64,000 nt of DNA from positions 37,964 through 101,963 of the forward strand of contig JACCGJ010020033.1 in NCBI GenBank assembly GCA_013407085.1, in the 5' to 3' direction. The notes under the pieces are model-generated. The model searched no databases. It saw only the letters and a list, made by a program, of their open reading frames with translations, and was not told where the DNA came from. Below, in pieces: positions 1 through 12,171 of the stretch. The translations under genes and the position numbers were made by a program. The DNA comes from Atriophallophorus winterbourni. Lineage: Eukaryota > Platyhelminthes > Trematoda > Plagiorchiida > Microphallidae. The stretch's first letter is position 1, and each line of letters begins with the position of its first letter.

Positions 1-2130
1 CAAACGAACTCAGGAATCTCCTAAGGAGACCCAAGTTACTTTTAGTGTTGCAGTCACTTCCTAATTCAGACTGGATAACAACGGCTAAAACTTTTTAAAA
101 GTAGGTGTTAGTCATATCAAGATCCCTGTGCACGTTCTGTGTGTTGGCTGTTGGAGTTTATCTTGTCCAAATTCTTTGTGTCATTAGCGTAAATAAGCAC
201 CGACGACTGCAGTAAATTGATACATCGTTTATATATGTTAAATACAAAGCGGTCCGATGACTGATCCTTGTGGGACAGCATTCACTCACTCACTCAGTCC
301 TCTCCGTGCCAGGTGGCACATGAAGCGAAGACAGCACGGGCAACTTTAATAGACTCAAATTGTTCATTTTTGACTCACACTCGCATCTCGCGGGATAATA
401 ACCATTGTTTAATATATGCATGAAGTTTACCTTGTACTCCCTAGAGGAGTAGTTCCTACAATGTTTTTCAGATTGACATGATCGAAAGCTTTCTAATTAT
501 TGGATATAAATCACGGCCACGGAGTTGCCGTCTTCCAGTAGCTCAGACTAAGCTTTGTTTGCTAATAGCAAGTTTGTCAGGCAAAATCGATTTTTCCTGA
601 ATCCATGCTGTGCTTCGGAGATTAAATTAATAATTTCAAAGTAATTTCGCAAGCATCGGCTATGATAGACTTCATTACTTTTGGTAGCACTGGTAATAAT
701 CCTCTCGGACAACAATTTAACGGGTTTCTCTCTCTCGCCAACATTGTATGTGGGACTACTCAGGGAAGTTTTCCAAGTTTCTGGCACAAAGCTCTGTTTG
801 AATATTATCGTGATCACGTTCGACGTCGGTATTGCCAATTCGGAAGACAGATTATACAAACGGTATGGTTGAATATTATCTATACCGGGTTAACCTGGTT
901 TCTTCATAGTTATTAATGTTGTTTGAACAACGTTGGAGGAAAATTCCACCCCGTGAACAATTGTCAGGCTGCAGCTGTGAGAGTTCAAAGACTGTCCATG
1001 TATGGACACTTGTGAGATTGTTGTCGAAAAACGTTTACACAATATTGAAATGATGGCAGTATTTCAACAGCCGAGGTTACATTCCCGATGTCGTTGACGT
1101 GTTTGTAGAATGCTTTGGGATATATAAAAAAATTTCGAACAGACTGATTTGGTAATGTTTTCTATAATTTCGAATGAGGCAGACACACGTTTTTCTCAAT
1201 AAAGTGTAGTTGCACCAAGTTAGCCCTGACGGATCATCCCAGTATTCGTTCTAGGCCTTGTCACACTTACACATCTATTTCCGAATGCCGCTTCTGAGAG
1301 GCGTGTTTGAACGCTGTTTGCTGCATATTATTGTCACATTAGATGACAAATCAATGATAATACAGATTTCTCTGTTATACGTTTCACAGATCTCCTTAGC
1401 CGATTTGAATTCAAGGGAGTTTCATCCATTTGCGTTAATAAGCGCTCGAAGAAAGTCGTAGTTCATGGCTGTATACGATCGTTGACTATTTCCTACTGGT
1501 TCGTATTGACAAATCTAATCAAATGTCATGACAACATGATCACTCAATCCAAGTGTTACTGTATAGGAAACAGATTCTATCATGAGTTCTTCGTTTGTAA
1601 GTATGAGGTCTAGGGTAGATTGGGATTGTTCAGATCGAAATCGCGTTGGTTATTGTACGTGGTTGTAAAAAGTGGCGCAAGTCGTTATTTCTGTAAGAAT
1701 GCTTTATAACTAATCGTCCCCTGTAATGTGTGTGGCAAGTGTTAGGACATCAAAATCACCGAGGAGGAGCAAATGTATGTGAGCTTTAACGCGAAACGTA
1801 TTGGATTGGAAAGAACAGTGCCAGCGGCAGATGATGAAGAATGGGGGTGATAAATCAATGCTAAAAGGCACTTACGTTTATAATGCAAGTCATAGAGCAA
1901 AACAATGTATCTGGGACATATAGCTCAGGGATGAAAAGTATAGTGCAGTTGATGCTCTCATGTAAGTAGAGGATGACACCGCCAACTTTTGTTGCACGAT
2001 CTTTTCTGTAAATAAGCATGTGTGATATTTTGAGTTCAGAGTCGTTATGGAATTACTCAACCAGGTTTCTGTCACTGCAATTAAATTCCAAGACGCCACG
2101 TTCGACGTAAATACAGTTTAGTGAACTTGC
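1..2130 (-). pseudogene. Old CR1 LINE copy, ORF2 endonuclease and RT remnants
   Basis: Read on the minus strand this is a heavily mutated CR1 ORF2. Around 2099-1890 the endonuclease motif 'NLIAVTETWLSN' survives. Near 1600 there is the counterpart of the 'LDLILTS' block. At 859-548 the RT fragment 'SEAQHGFRKNRFCLTNLL' survives, and at 280-160 a degraded VPQGSVLGP/FADD region. The same block order is found in the intact CR1 at 52983-55883. Frames are broken many times, so no protein can be made. The 3' end runs off the left edge of the window. Confidence 0.75.
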
Positions 2131-2839
2131 CCAGAAAGCCCTGAGAATAGGCGTAACAGCATGATAGAGATTTCATTATTGTTTCAGATGAAGACCTCAT
2201 AGTAGTGGATTTGCCTACACAGAATTGGTTGGCAGCTCCAGGCTTTATGTCTAAGATGCATTTGATTGACTTGGTGATTATATAATTTTAGGAAAAATAT
2301 TTTTCGTGCGATTTATGTCGTATACAGCCAGAATACGAATTTTAAGGTTTCGCCGATGGTGTCGCCGAGCAATATTTCGTACCTTCAACCACTTTGTATT
2401 TCGGCTTCTTAGTTTAAATTCGAGGTTTTTTTTCATGAGTACCTGAATACAAATTCGGAGCTCACTTTAATTGAATTATTGAGGTTAGATATTGGCCATA
2501 CCAAAAACGCATGAATGTTGCTCGTTTCCGGTTAGCAGTTAATCGTATTTTATGAGCCTCATTCAAAGCCATTATGTTGATTCGTCTAACTGTTTTACGG
2601 GGCATTATTTTTTTCGTACCTCTTTAAGCAGATTGTCAAACTGGATAACGACGTAATCAGCCCGAGGACTTTCGTAAGCAAAGTTATCAATATCGTGTTC
2701 ATTGCTTGACGGTTCATCTGTTCAGAGGTATCGGGTTATGTGTGCAATGTAGTTGATCTGACAGCAGAAACACAAAAGCAATTGACATAAACGAACGCAC
2801 TGGAGAAAATCCACGAGTAACGTACTCAAAGAACGGCAC
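2131..2839. other. Unassigned AT-rich stretch between CR1 relics
   Basis: No reading frame or motif that I recognise. Part could be the decayed ORF1 end of the minus-strand CR1 to the left, but I cannot align it by eye. Confidence 0.3.
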
Positions 2840-3690
2840 GTCGTAGATAGATAACTGCTTAACATTCAACATCCAAAAATGTTAAATGTTAAACGACGGT
2901 AAAACATTCGAATTCACATACTACTGCGATCTCAACAACTTTCATGGGTTACTGAATAGAAAGACCTGGGCGTGTGGATTAGCAGTAACCTGAAGTCTTC
3001 ACGGCACTGTTCTGTTTTATACAAAAAGTCTTGCCAAATCTTAGCATTGCTCAGAAGGAACTTTGGTCGTTTCTCAAAGCAGATACTCCCGCGTATAATT
3101 AACACCTATATAAGACTAACAATGGAGTATGCTGTTCAAGCATGGTCCCCATGGTTAACAAAGGACATGACCTTGCTGCAACGGGTATACCACCGCTCTA
3201 CAAAACTGGTAACCAATCTATACAACGGGCCGTACGAGGAGCGGATTTCGACGCTAAACCTCTTTGACTTTTCGTACCGTCGTCTCAGGGGTGACTTGAT
3301 CCTGTTTTTCAACATTCTGCATACAGTGGATCACCCACTTGAACACCTATTTCATCGGCAAGAAACACGTGGTAGCAAATCGCAGGGCTACAAGTTGATT
3401 ATTCCACACTCCAGATCAAATTGTCGAAGGTTTTTCTTTGCTGTCAGATTTTGTTTTATATGGAACTCTCTGCCCCCACAATCATTTGCGCAACAAGCCA
3501 GAACAAGTTCAAGGCTGAACTTGACAAGTAATTGTTGACCAAACCCAACCTTGCACCTGATAACACGTGCTTACTTTCCATATGTATAAAACATTTGTGT
3601 TGTTCTTTATAAATTCCCTATATTTTTAATCTGTGGTTACTGTAAAGTATTTGCTTTTTGGACCATTAAAACTTTGAATTACTTTGAACC
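2840..3690 (+). pseudogene. 5'-truncated CR1 3' end (RT C-terminus)
   Basis: The frame 2972-3538 encodes the thumb and C-terminal part of a CR1 ORF2, with 'MEYAVQAWSPWLTKDM', 'YHRSTKLV', 'RRLRGDLIL' and 'CRRFFFAVRFCFIWNSLP' in the same order as in the other copies here. Upstream, 2840-2970 holds an out-of-frame continuation. The copy ends at about 3690 with the tail TTTGAATTACTTTGAA, the tail type also seen at 52470-52500. It is 5' truncated, as is usual for LINEs, and the RT catalytic motifs are missing. Confidence 0.85.
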
Positions 3691-3889
3691 TCGAATTTTA
3701 ATTACTCTAATGAGTAGATCCGCCATAGCAAAATTTCCGATAGATATCCGAACGATCGTGTATTCATATTTAAAAGTTTTTTTAAACATCCAATTGATGA
3801 TGGTGAAATACCCGTCAGAAAAATGTAAGAAATTTGTGAGATACAGTTTGTTTACCGAATCTAAAAGGCATACTTGAAGCAATACGTAG

Positions 3890-4335
3890 AAACGTGAACC
3901 AGGCGGGCATAAGCGTAACTTATAAGAAAGGGAAAACTATCTGTTTGATTTTGATGCACCTCAAGGATAAGACACCTTTATCTAGCGTTAAAAAGAGCTT
4001 TTACAGAATCAACCTCAATGGACTGTTCGGGTGTTTACATAGGGCAGACGTCCAGGGTAATTCATACTTGAACCGAAGAACACCGAATGCGTGTCCGGAG
4101 ACAGCGACGAGATGCGAGGCAATATCAATTCCTGATTCCTTATTCCGCCTTTAAGAAACACCTTTTAGATACTGTCGACAGAGTCGCTCTAGACAATGTG
4201 GCGATATTTAGACGCGGAAATAAACCGTATAGCGAACGCCTACATGAGAGGCGGTGGAATTGGACAAAACAGGTCTGCTGGTGGTTAATAATGTGGATAG
4301 GTCAGAAATATCCGCAATCCGGCGCTCGGCACTGA
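3890..4335 (+). pseudogene. Penelope-like element GIY-YIG endonuclease fragment
   Basis: Frames 3894-4154 and 4087-4335 match the C-terminal third of the PLE protein at 44145-45137: 'AGISVTYKKGKT', 'LMHLKDKTPL', then the decayed equivalent of 'GVYIGQTSREL', then 'HLLDTVDRVALDNVAIFRRG' and 'YSERLHE'. In PLEs this domain is the nicking endonuclease of retrotransposition. A frameshift near 4090 and loss of the GIY core show it is dead. The RT part is absent. Confidence 0.8.
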
Positions 4336-5519
4336 TGCGAAAGAAGATATTTTTATTTACCTCATACCTACTAGTTAATTAGATTTTTGGTTTCTCTTCA
4401 AAAATGCCTAAAATACAGCCCCGTGATTTAAGTACGTTTACGCATGTAGGCCGCTGTCTCCACTGTCCTTGACCCTGTTTACTCGTATGAGATTGACGTG
4501 GATACAAACTTTAAGAAAAACTGACCACTGATCTCGGTCATTTCCACGAGACGTGAAACACTGTACGCGTACTATAGGCTATAGCGGTAAGGTCAAATAA
4601 GTGGTTGTGGGTTGACAACTACTTAAAAATGTTCCCTGCCTTATCTATCACTCTTGGTCTGACGACGATTCTGCGTCAAATGTAAATCATTACCCAAAGA
4701 CTGCTCTAACCGATTGCACTCAAATGTCTTTGCATTAGGAATACACAGTCGGTCCTAAACATATTAAAATCAATATCTCAATTAGTGTTATTCATGGACA
4801 CATTTTTAAGATAAGAGTGGTATTGTTTCGTATACTTCCCCATTTGAAATCTCATGAATCATAATTCACAGGGCAACTGAAACTGATGTTACTGTCTCCA
4901 CCTGATGACGACAAACAGACAAAAACCTGTAGTGGTGTAGTAGACTGACCACTACAATAATGTCCCCAAGAATGTTAAAGAAAAGGCACAGGAGATAGAA
5001 TGTTTATCGCGGTAACCAAAAGGTGCACGAACGTACAGGGAAGCAATCACGGAACACAAATCAACGGGAAGTGTATAACAAGGTCAATTGTTATGTCCAG
5101 TAAAAGAATATTATTACACAGCCCACTTCCAAGAAGTCTGGTCAGAGGAGACTTCTAATCAGGAGTTGACATTTGAACGGACCAAGCGGTGTCAGGGCGT
5201 TCCGTGCTGGAACACAGTCTCTCAGCAACCAGTCACTTCGAAGTCAGCCGAGGCACTTGATCTGCGTGGGTCGATTGTCGGTGGTGACCAGAGTAGGATA
5301 CACGAAAAACCGATAAGTACTAAACCGAGTCACGTCTCACATGGAGTGCACGTGCTGCCGGAGCCGAATCACATGGGATGAACGTGCTGCTAGCGGGAAT
5401 CGCCAGTCTGGCATGGTCTTAGTATGAACCCAGTAGTAGCAGATGTATGCACATCTGTAGGCTTGACAACGAAGAACCCGAAGCTTCGAAAACATGGTCC
5501 GTGCTGAGAAGTTCCGGCA
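4336..5519. other. Unassigned DNA containing one decayed hammerhead motif
   Basis: Apart from the motif at 4896-4935 I recognise nothing. Open frames here (for example 5088-5381) have no family signature. Confidence 0.4.
4896..4935 (+). ncRNA. Decayed hammerhead ribozyme motif
   Basis: The core CTGATGA lies at 4902-4908. Flanking CCAC (4898-4901) can pair with GTGG (4932-4935) as stem I. The second conserved box should be GAAA followed by the palindrome ACCGGT; here it reads AAAAACCTGT. Stem II is weak. This resembles the motifs at 7237-7273 and 31955-31992 on the minus strand, so I take it as a mutated member of the same family, probably not self-cleaving. Confidence 0.45.
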
Positions 5520-7640
5520 CCCCCAGGGTCGATGGCGAAAGGCATCGCCTGGAGAAAGCTGAATGGAGTGTAGTCGGTATTGGTATGTAAACAGTTCAAA
5601 GTTCACATTCTAGTGTCTCTGATGGATGATCATCCCGGCTATAGAGCTGTGAAAAGTTAAAATCCCCCATTATCAAAATTTGAGTTTTGTACCGCATTGT
5701 TACAAAGCTCAAAGCATTAATCAGCTTATTGTTTAGGTCGAGATTTGCTGTTGGCGAGCGCTAGATTTCTGAAGATCTCCTGAACTAAGAGTCTGTGTGC
5801 ACCAAAGTGTTTCAGTTATATCAAGGGTCTGGTCGTTCATAGCTCTACAGATGAACGTTTGCTTGAATTAGAGTGCTGCTCCTCCATCATCAACTGAACG
5901 ATTACGCCGGAAGAGAGACATGCAAAGTAAAGAAAGTTCAATTTTTAGAAAATTAGGTACGGAAACACGTTTCTTTTTTTCAACTATGTCTGGAGGCGCT
6001 TCATTACAAATCTCGGACAATTTGATTAATTTTTTGATAATGCTCTTTGCATTCGTATAGATGCAATTAATCGTATTGTTCGTGAGTTATAACTGAAGTT
6101 ATTTGTCCGAATTTTCTGGAGTTGGACTTAACAAGTAGTGATGAAGCATGTGATATGAGATAAGGCCTTAAACAGTATGATGCCTGATCCAACTGAATAC
6201 TCAGTACCTGAGATAATATTACTTGTGAGCAATTTAGTGGTCGCTGACCGCTTGAATCGACAACTAGGTTTGGGTGTGAATTGCTCGGTCGAACTCGATT
6301 TGAGCCGGACCTACGACGTGTATTGATGTATTGGTTTCTTCCATTTCTTACAATCCGCTGTCTCCAGACGGGGAAGTGTTTGAATTATGACATTGGGTTT
6401 GGGTGGGCTAAGCCTAGCATCATTGATTAATGTTCGTTTTCCTTTTATCCCACCCCACATTACTATTTCCGCCTTAGCGCTGGTCAAGAAAGTAATCTTT
6501 AGGGGTTTAGGTTCATCCACTTTATATGTTGGCGAACACTAAACTCAAAAATTTTCCAAAACAACGACAATAAAAATATCTAGAGAACACGCAATTAAGA
6601 GTTATTGCTTACCTTCGTGCTATACGGTTCTCTGAATAGATGCTCGATAAGTATTTTGTGATACACCAAGTAGAACTATACTTCGTAATGCCGTTTTTTC
6701 ACTGGCTTTGAAACAACCATTCCTTTCCCATCATGGTACATCGGGATATATGCGGCAGTATTAGTCGGGATCTGTCTTGAGTAGGTACAAATTCAGCAGT
6801 GCGTTCTCGATATTAGCCTCGCAGTTCAGCCTGATTTTTTAGCAAGCGAGGTTGACCAGTATGAGCTGAAGTTGAGTGGTGAGCTAGACGAGTCTATTTC
6901 TCTGGGATTACATTTTCCATTTTGCATATTATAGCCAAGTTGAGACCATTTCTCGAGGTCGTGTGTCTGTTTGCTATCAAACAGGCTTTCTTTGGACTCG
7001 CTAACTTTCGTACATATGGAGAGTTCCTAATGTGTATCGGAAAGTCAGACATTTTAGTATTCAAACCATATGGGGCTCGACTTTGTGAGTAGGGTACAAC
7101 AGCTTTGGAGTGTACAGCTGAGGTTGACCGTAACACAAAATCGCTGTTACAATTTCCTACTTTAGTTGTCAATTTAACTTAGTTCAAAACGGAGTTAACC
7201 CTGTATTGTGGTGCTCACATCCACGTCCTTCACACACTACTACCGGTTTCTTGCGTTTGCCGTCATCAGGTGGAGATAAAAAGATCAGGTTCAGTGATCA
7301 TTAAAACAGTGGAAAAGCGGTAATTGATGTTTAACTTGTGTGCCACTGTTATATACTGTTCTTACAAAGAATTAACCCTGTTTTTTCTTTCATGTCACAC
7401 CAATAGACCGAGTCTCAGATTACTTCAGTAATGACTTCGAAATCGTCGTATTGATATGATGGTTTATATCAGTGATCACTTGCGTACTCACAGGATTTAT
7501 CAATAATTCCTCCACACGGGGAAGTCTCAACTCAAAACTGGCCATTCTTTTTGCCATTTTGGCTTCAAACCTATCGGCATCGTACAGAGGATTTAGCTCC
7601 GCAACGAACATATACAGTGCACACGCCTGAAACCCTTTCA
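5520..7640 (-). pseudogene. Old CR1 LINE copy covering ORF1 and start of ORF2
   Basis: On the minus strand, 7620-7420 resembles the coiled-coil region of ORF1 ('MAKRMASFELRLPRVEELLI' beside 'IEKRMSALEQSLQRVEIAII' of the copy at 60292-61881). About 7170-6900 and 6790-6700 hold further ORF1 blocks, including a relic of 'ADLPWWERK'. At 6520-6311 'PLKITFLTSAKAEI' is the ORF1 C-terminal motif. From 6130 to 5520 the endonuclease part of ORF2 continues ('GDDHPSETLECEL', 'DYTPF'). It is riddled with stops and interrupted by the short insert at 7205-7371. Confidence 0.75.
7205..7371 (-). mobile_element. Short hammerhead-bearing insert in 10-bp direct repeats
   Basis: The direct repeat TTAACCCTGT occurs at 7195-7204 and again at 7372-7381, bracketing 167 bp that sit inside a CR1 ORF1 relic. 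On the minus strand the insert carries CTGATGA (7269-7263), a short spacer, GAAA (7250-7247) and the palindrome ACCGGT, the arrangement of a dimer-type hammerhead. CCAC lies just before the core. Stem II pairs poorly, so cleavage is doubtful. The end with GTGAGCACCACA matches sequence beside the motif at 31920-31992 and the hairpin at 38075-38125. I infer a non-autonomous, retroposed short element, possibly derived from a PLE terminal repeat. Confidence 0.55.
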
Positions 7641-7984
7641 TTATTTAATAATACTATCGAATCAGGGAAAATATACGGTCATATTTACCATGGATTTTGC
7701 CCCATACACAGAAAACATGATTGAGTAGTAGTCAACCCCAACAACTTATTTAACAGCTTATAGTGCACCTACAGTGTGTCATGTCTCGTGTGAATGAATG
7801 GGTCGATTTTCCTCCTAGTTTGTATCCAGGTGAATCTAATACAAGTAAACAGGATCAAGGTCAGTTGACGCAGCGGTCCACAAGCGTAATGTACATAAAT
7901 AACCGGGCTAAGGTTGAGCTATTTTTGAAGAAAAATCTAATCAACTAGAACGTATAAGGTGAATAAAAACTATTTACTTTCACA
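7641..7984. other. Unassigned DNA
   Basis: No recognised gene or repeat. A 61-codon frame at 7763-7948 has no family signature. Confidence 0.4.
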
Positions 7985-8262
7985 TCCGTGCCGAGCGCCA
8001 GATTCTGGAGATTTCTGCTCCATCCACCTTATTGACCGCCAGTCGACCTACCTTTGCAATTTCGACCGCCTACGCAAGTAGGCGTTTTCTATACGGTTTA
8101 ACCCCGCTTCTCAATATTTCTACATTTTCTATATCGACGCTGTGGTTCGTATCTAGAACGTGCTCCGCCAAGGCGGAATCACTAATAAGGGATTGATATT
8201 ACTTCGCATCCCGGTGCTGCTCCGGATACGCTTTCGGTGATCGTCGATTGAACTATTAATTT
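7985..8262 (-). pseudogene. Penelope-like GIY-YIG C-terminal fragment
   Basis: Minus-strand sequence matches the inverted endonuclease tail at 43500-43695 and the sense copy at 44890-45110: the end block around the equivalent of 'STIWRSVLQRI', a region equal to 'NKVDEADIS', then 'AEHVLDTNHSVD'. It is a fragment of about 90 codons without the GIY core or RT. Together with hammerhead motifs on both sides (7237-7273 and 9049-9096, all minus strand) it may be the remains of one minus-strand PLE copy. Confidence 0.7.
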
Positions 8263-9048
8263 TCAATGACTGATGTATTTTTTTGCAACTTTCTGTAATG
8301 CGTAAACCGCATGTGAATATTGATTCGCCTAAAGGTCAGTCTATTTGGGAAAAAAAATTTTATTTTGTTACAGTTAGCCTAGCGATAGAATCATGTATAC
8401 TCGTTTTTGAGCCTCCACATATTGTAGCTTATTCCAGAAAGTTGATCAGAGATCCAGGTCAAGATTTCAACAAAACACCGACAGACATTACTCATTCACA
8501 TATTCAAAACAAAAAGTCATCTGTAACACTGAAAGATAACGTGAAAGCGATGAAGAGTTGGCGACTGCTGTTGTTTCTCGTTCGTTAAACTTCATTATCA
8601 TTTAGCCTTAAACATTAATGCGATGTGTATGTAATAAGTAACATTGTTAAGGTGAAGGCGCAAGTCATGCGAACACTCGTCTAAGTAAGAGGAGTATTTG
8701 CATTGAAGCCTCTAAACCACATTGTACTGAAGACTGCTTTTCAAATGTCCGCACACACGGATACCGGTATCTTTTTTTAATGTACTTCACTGAAGAACAT
8801 TGTTGCCAATTACGTATCAGAACGGAAAATGTTATCAAACTTGTAAAATTTTGCACTTTCAGAAAATGGAAGGAAGCTTCATGATTAAAGTTTCAACAAT
8901 TTATATGCACAAAAATCGGGTCGCTTTACAATTATGATATTATAGTGAATACTGGTTCAAGAAAAAATAACAAATCATCATGATATGCCACGTCTAGATT
9001 AGATGAATACTTCGAAGTAGAATACCATTCCGAAACGCTAAAATCTCA
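8263..9048. other. Unassigned AT-rich DNA
   Basis: A 101-codon plus-strand frame at 8283-8588 is open but has no motif or relative that I recognise. I call no gene. Confidence 0.4.
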
Positions 9049-9108
9049 CCGGAAGCACAGGACCGGTTTCGAGGTTTTTGCCTCTCATCAGCTATGCGTA
9101 TCCGCTGG
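9049..9108 (-). ncRNA. Hammerhead ribozyme, well-formed core
   Basis: On the minus strand: stem I strand CATAG (9096-9092), core CTGATGA (9091-9085), stem II GAGG-CAAAAA-CCTC (9084-9071) with four perfect pairs, core GAAA (9070-9067), then CCGGT and a C at 9061 as the expected cleavage nucleotide. CTGTG (9060-9056) pairs back with CATAG, including one G-U pair. Further pairing of CGGA with TCCG lies outside. A15.1 to U16.1 reads ACCGGT, a palindrome, so helix III could form between two molecules, as described for hammerheads in PLEs and retrozymes. Activity is inferred, not shown. Confidence 0.7.
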
Positions 9109-10185
9109 ACTCTTCGCGTTTCGAACTAGTATTTGTGTAGACGAATGGCGCAATGCCAATCGAAGTTCTCGTCTACTCGAATACTTCTTATGTGCTAATA
9201 CGTTAGTGTCGTCAAGTAGTTGTGAAACAAAAACGTGCCCTAATTCGAATGCAGGTTTCGACGCTGGTTACGGCAACATTTGTTTCGGAGAGGGCATTTC
9301 GAAGTAAAAAGGCACGTTCAGAATAAAAGAAACGGCAATATATATTACGAGGATGTCGAATTTGCAGTACCGCTAATTAGCCGCGTGCAATTTATGACTT
9401 GCGGTAATTGGATGAATGGTTTTATTATGATGTTGTTTTTTATTATTTTGTGTGTTATTATCACATCAATCCGAAGGCTTATTTAACGGGGAGTGGGGAT
9501 TCTTAGTTTTCACAATCGTTCGTCTTACGCTAATTTCAGAATAGCACTTACGAGTACTATGGTATATTTCATCGATCAAAGTATATCATGTTTAGGCATG
9601 GAATCCAACCTGGCAACGCATGCTCCAATAGCTTAATATCTTTTATCAACCGATAATCTGATGCTGGTGTTACATTTTGATATGACTGAGCATGTGTATT
9701 GAAACAATTTGCAGATTTTTTTCTGTATGGTTGGAAGGCCATAAAGGTTGTTCAATATGACAGGATTAGGTCAGCTCTTGTGCGCGTGAGCTTTAGGGTG
9801 CATAGTAAGAGTAAATTTTGTCGCTACTCAAAAGGCAGCATACACAATCCGTTAGCAGGTTAGTTAATATAACACAAATTGTTACCAGTAGACAAATTTC
9901 TTTCTCCAACCATGTTGACCCAGCTCGCAGGGTGTACTTCAGTGCTGGTTGTATGTAGGTAATACGTGCCTTTGTTAATGTGAAATATTTTAGTGATCGT
10001 TGCCGAAAAACGTTTTCTGTCGCTTTCCAAATTCCTTTTGAATATCTTCAGAAAATCTAAGCTGAGAACAGCATGGTTCTGTTATCAGACCATAAAGTTA
10101 TGTGATATCCGAATCTTCATTATTAAACATGTTGACTATGTCTCGCATTTGGCGACCTCGGATTTTTATCCATCGCGGATTTGTG

Positions 10186-10233
<48 letters not shown>

Positions 10234-10389
10234 GATACACATATTGTGGCACAATTAAGGTAGAAACCGTGAGAAACGAAACAGTTAGAGGGGAACAGTG
10301 GATATTTTCTCCATTTGCACACGTTATTTTTTGATATGTTGTTTTTATATAGTCAGGAAGTAATACATATGATGCACTGTTTTAATTGA
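9109..10389. other. Unassigned DNA with a dinucleotide repeat
   Basis: Nothing recognised except the microsatellite at 10186-10232. The 80-codon frame 9993-10235 runs into that repeat and is not credible. Confidence 0.4.
10186..10232. repeat. Compound (AC)n(TA)n microsatellite
   Basis: About twelve AC units are followed directly by about twelve TA units. Confidence 0.95.
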
Positions 10390-11447
10390 TGTCGGTTTAT
10401 TGCCATCGTTGCCAATGTGTAGAGCCGTACACCCTCACCTTGTCTTGCACCCTATCCAGGCAAGCGCGCTCGTGCAACCCTGGTTAAACCAGAAGTGGTC
10501 CTTTTCATGGCACTCTTCCATGTTAATAGCTGACTGCCAGCCACTATTTTCAAGTCCTTACCAGCTGACGCATAAAGCCTTCAGTGTGGTTATTGTTCGG
10601 CTTTCATGCGCAGGAGGTGCCCCAACCAGCTGAGACGACGTGGTTAATGGTTGTCTGAAGGCTAGTGCCGTTGCCTCCTAAGACGCGGCGCCTGACCTCA
10701 GGGTTGCAAACGTGGTGTTGCCACCGTACGTGAGCAATCCTTCGCCGACAACGTCGGCCGAAGACCACAAGCCTCCTAACATCTTCTGAACGAACTGTCC
10801 AACATTCACTCTCGTATACCAATATTGCCTTTACCTAAGTAGAGTATATCCTACCTTCAATACCCAAGCTCAAATCACGTCTCTTTCAGAGGCACTTAAG
10901 TTTAGTGAATGCAAGTCTGGCCTTAGCAATTCTGGATGTGATTTCCTCTCCCTCCGACCCCCAACAACCGCCAGACTACCAAGGTATTTGAACTGCTCAA
11001 CGTGCTCTAGCATCAGATCACTTATAGCAAAATTTGGTAGTGCACCAGACCAGTCATGAAGGAGCACTTAACACTTGCTTGGCTAGAAGAACAGCCTATA
11101 CTTAGATGCCTCCATTGCCATTATATCCAAGGCTTGTTGGATAAGTGTTGGTTCTTCGCCCAGTAAGGCAATATCATCAGCATAGTCCAGGTCCATAACC
11201 CGCTCACCTGGTAGGATCTCAACGACACCCGTGAAGAAACTACCTAGAGCACTCCGAGGACGTCCTTAGTCGCAAAATTGAACAATAACGGGGAGATTGG
11301 ACAGCCTTGTCGTACACCCGTAGTGGTGCTGAATGGCATTAAAAGGCTACCGCTGTTCGAATAGCGTGAGGGTCTCAGCATAGACCCAGCGGTGTGACGG
11401 TTAACAAGTGAATTTGCAGCATTCCGTAACAGAGTCATAGAGTGCTT
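10390..11447 (-). pseudogene. RTE-type LINE relic, RT palm to C-terminus
   Basis: Read on the minus strand: 'TTGVRQGCPISPLLFNF' (11438-11244), then a 'DYADDIALLGEEPTLIQQ' block near 11200-11110 carrying the catalytic YADD, then 'VEQFKYLGS' (about 11000), then 'ESECWTVRSEDVRRL' (10822-10604). This order is that of RTE-clade reverse transcriptases, and the C-terminal block resembles schistosome RTE elements. Several frameshifts and stops break the frame. The 5' end is lost at about 11447, where gypsy gag sequence starts. Confidence 0.8.
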
Positions 11448-11915
11448 GTAAGGTTTTTCAGTTTGAAACGTTCACACTGCTCTGCCAGTGTATGTTATGA
11501 TATCCTCCCTTAATGATTTGCATACAGTTGTATGTGCGTTCGCCAAAAATGCTGGTGAGGCATTTAATGGTTTGTATCAAACTGAAATATTTCGGACTTT
11601 TGGGAAGAAGAAAATTGCAATATTGTTCATGATTCACTGGCCCCAACTTCCGTAACAATGTTCGCACACGTGTCTCATCATCTAGCTTAGCACCATCGAC
11701 CATTCACACATTTTCGTATCTTCGGTACCAGATCTATAATGCAACTCCTTCATATGGCTCATAATGGAATTCGTTGATGTTTGGCAGTAGACTGTCGATT
11801 GATTGTTCAGAACTTGCAGTGTTGATTTTCTGGAATGCCATTCGTTGTACTTACACTTCAAAAATCTGCTTCTGCTGATTATGCAATGCTTGTACGTATT
11901 ACATTGTCACTAACA
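11447..11915 (-). pseudogene. gag: Ty3/gypsy gag relic (copy A)
   Basis: The minus-strand frame 11703-11458 ('DDETRVRTLLRKLGPV', 'QTIKCLTSIFGE') and broken sequence up to 11915 are nearly the same as 30050-30575. The pattern is a gypsy gag capsid-like region. The coding frame is broken between the N-terminal part and the conserved block. Protease and RT are missing here. Confidence 0.7.
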
Positions 11916-11949
11916 TACTTTGATAAGTTAAAAAAGTCTTCCGCACTTC

Positions 11950-12171
11950 GTTGCCAATTGTTATATCTGGGTTCGACAGACCACAACCGTAACTAAACTC
12001 GTGTATTGACCGAATGAATGAATATCACAAAGTTTGTACAGTGAACAATAATCAAAATGTGCACTTACGATCGATCTTGATTGCGGATTGATCGATAGTT
12101 CGTTCACTATCTATACTACACAAGGTTCAATGAATCTGAACTCACTGATTAGGGCCAACAAACAGGACATG
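11950..12171 (-). repeat. LTR-like repeat upstream of gag, copy A
   Basis: This stretch matches 30590-30840 closely (for example GTGTATTGACCGAATGAATG and CTGATTAGGGCCAACAAACA). In both places it lies directly 5' of gag on the minus strand, as a 5' LTR would. The right edge is cut by the palindrome starting at about 12172; copy B continues instead with unrelated sequence. Confidence 0.6.
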
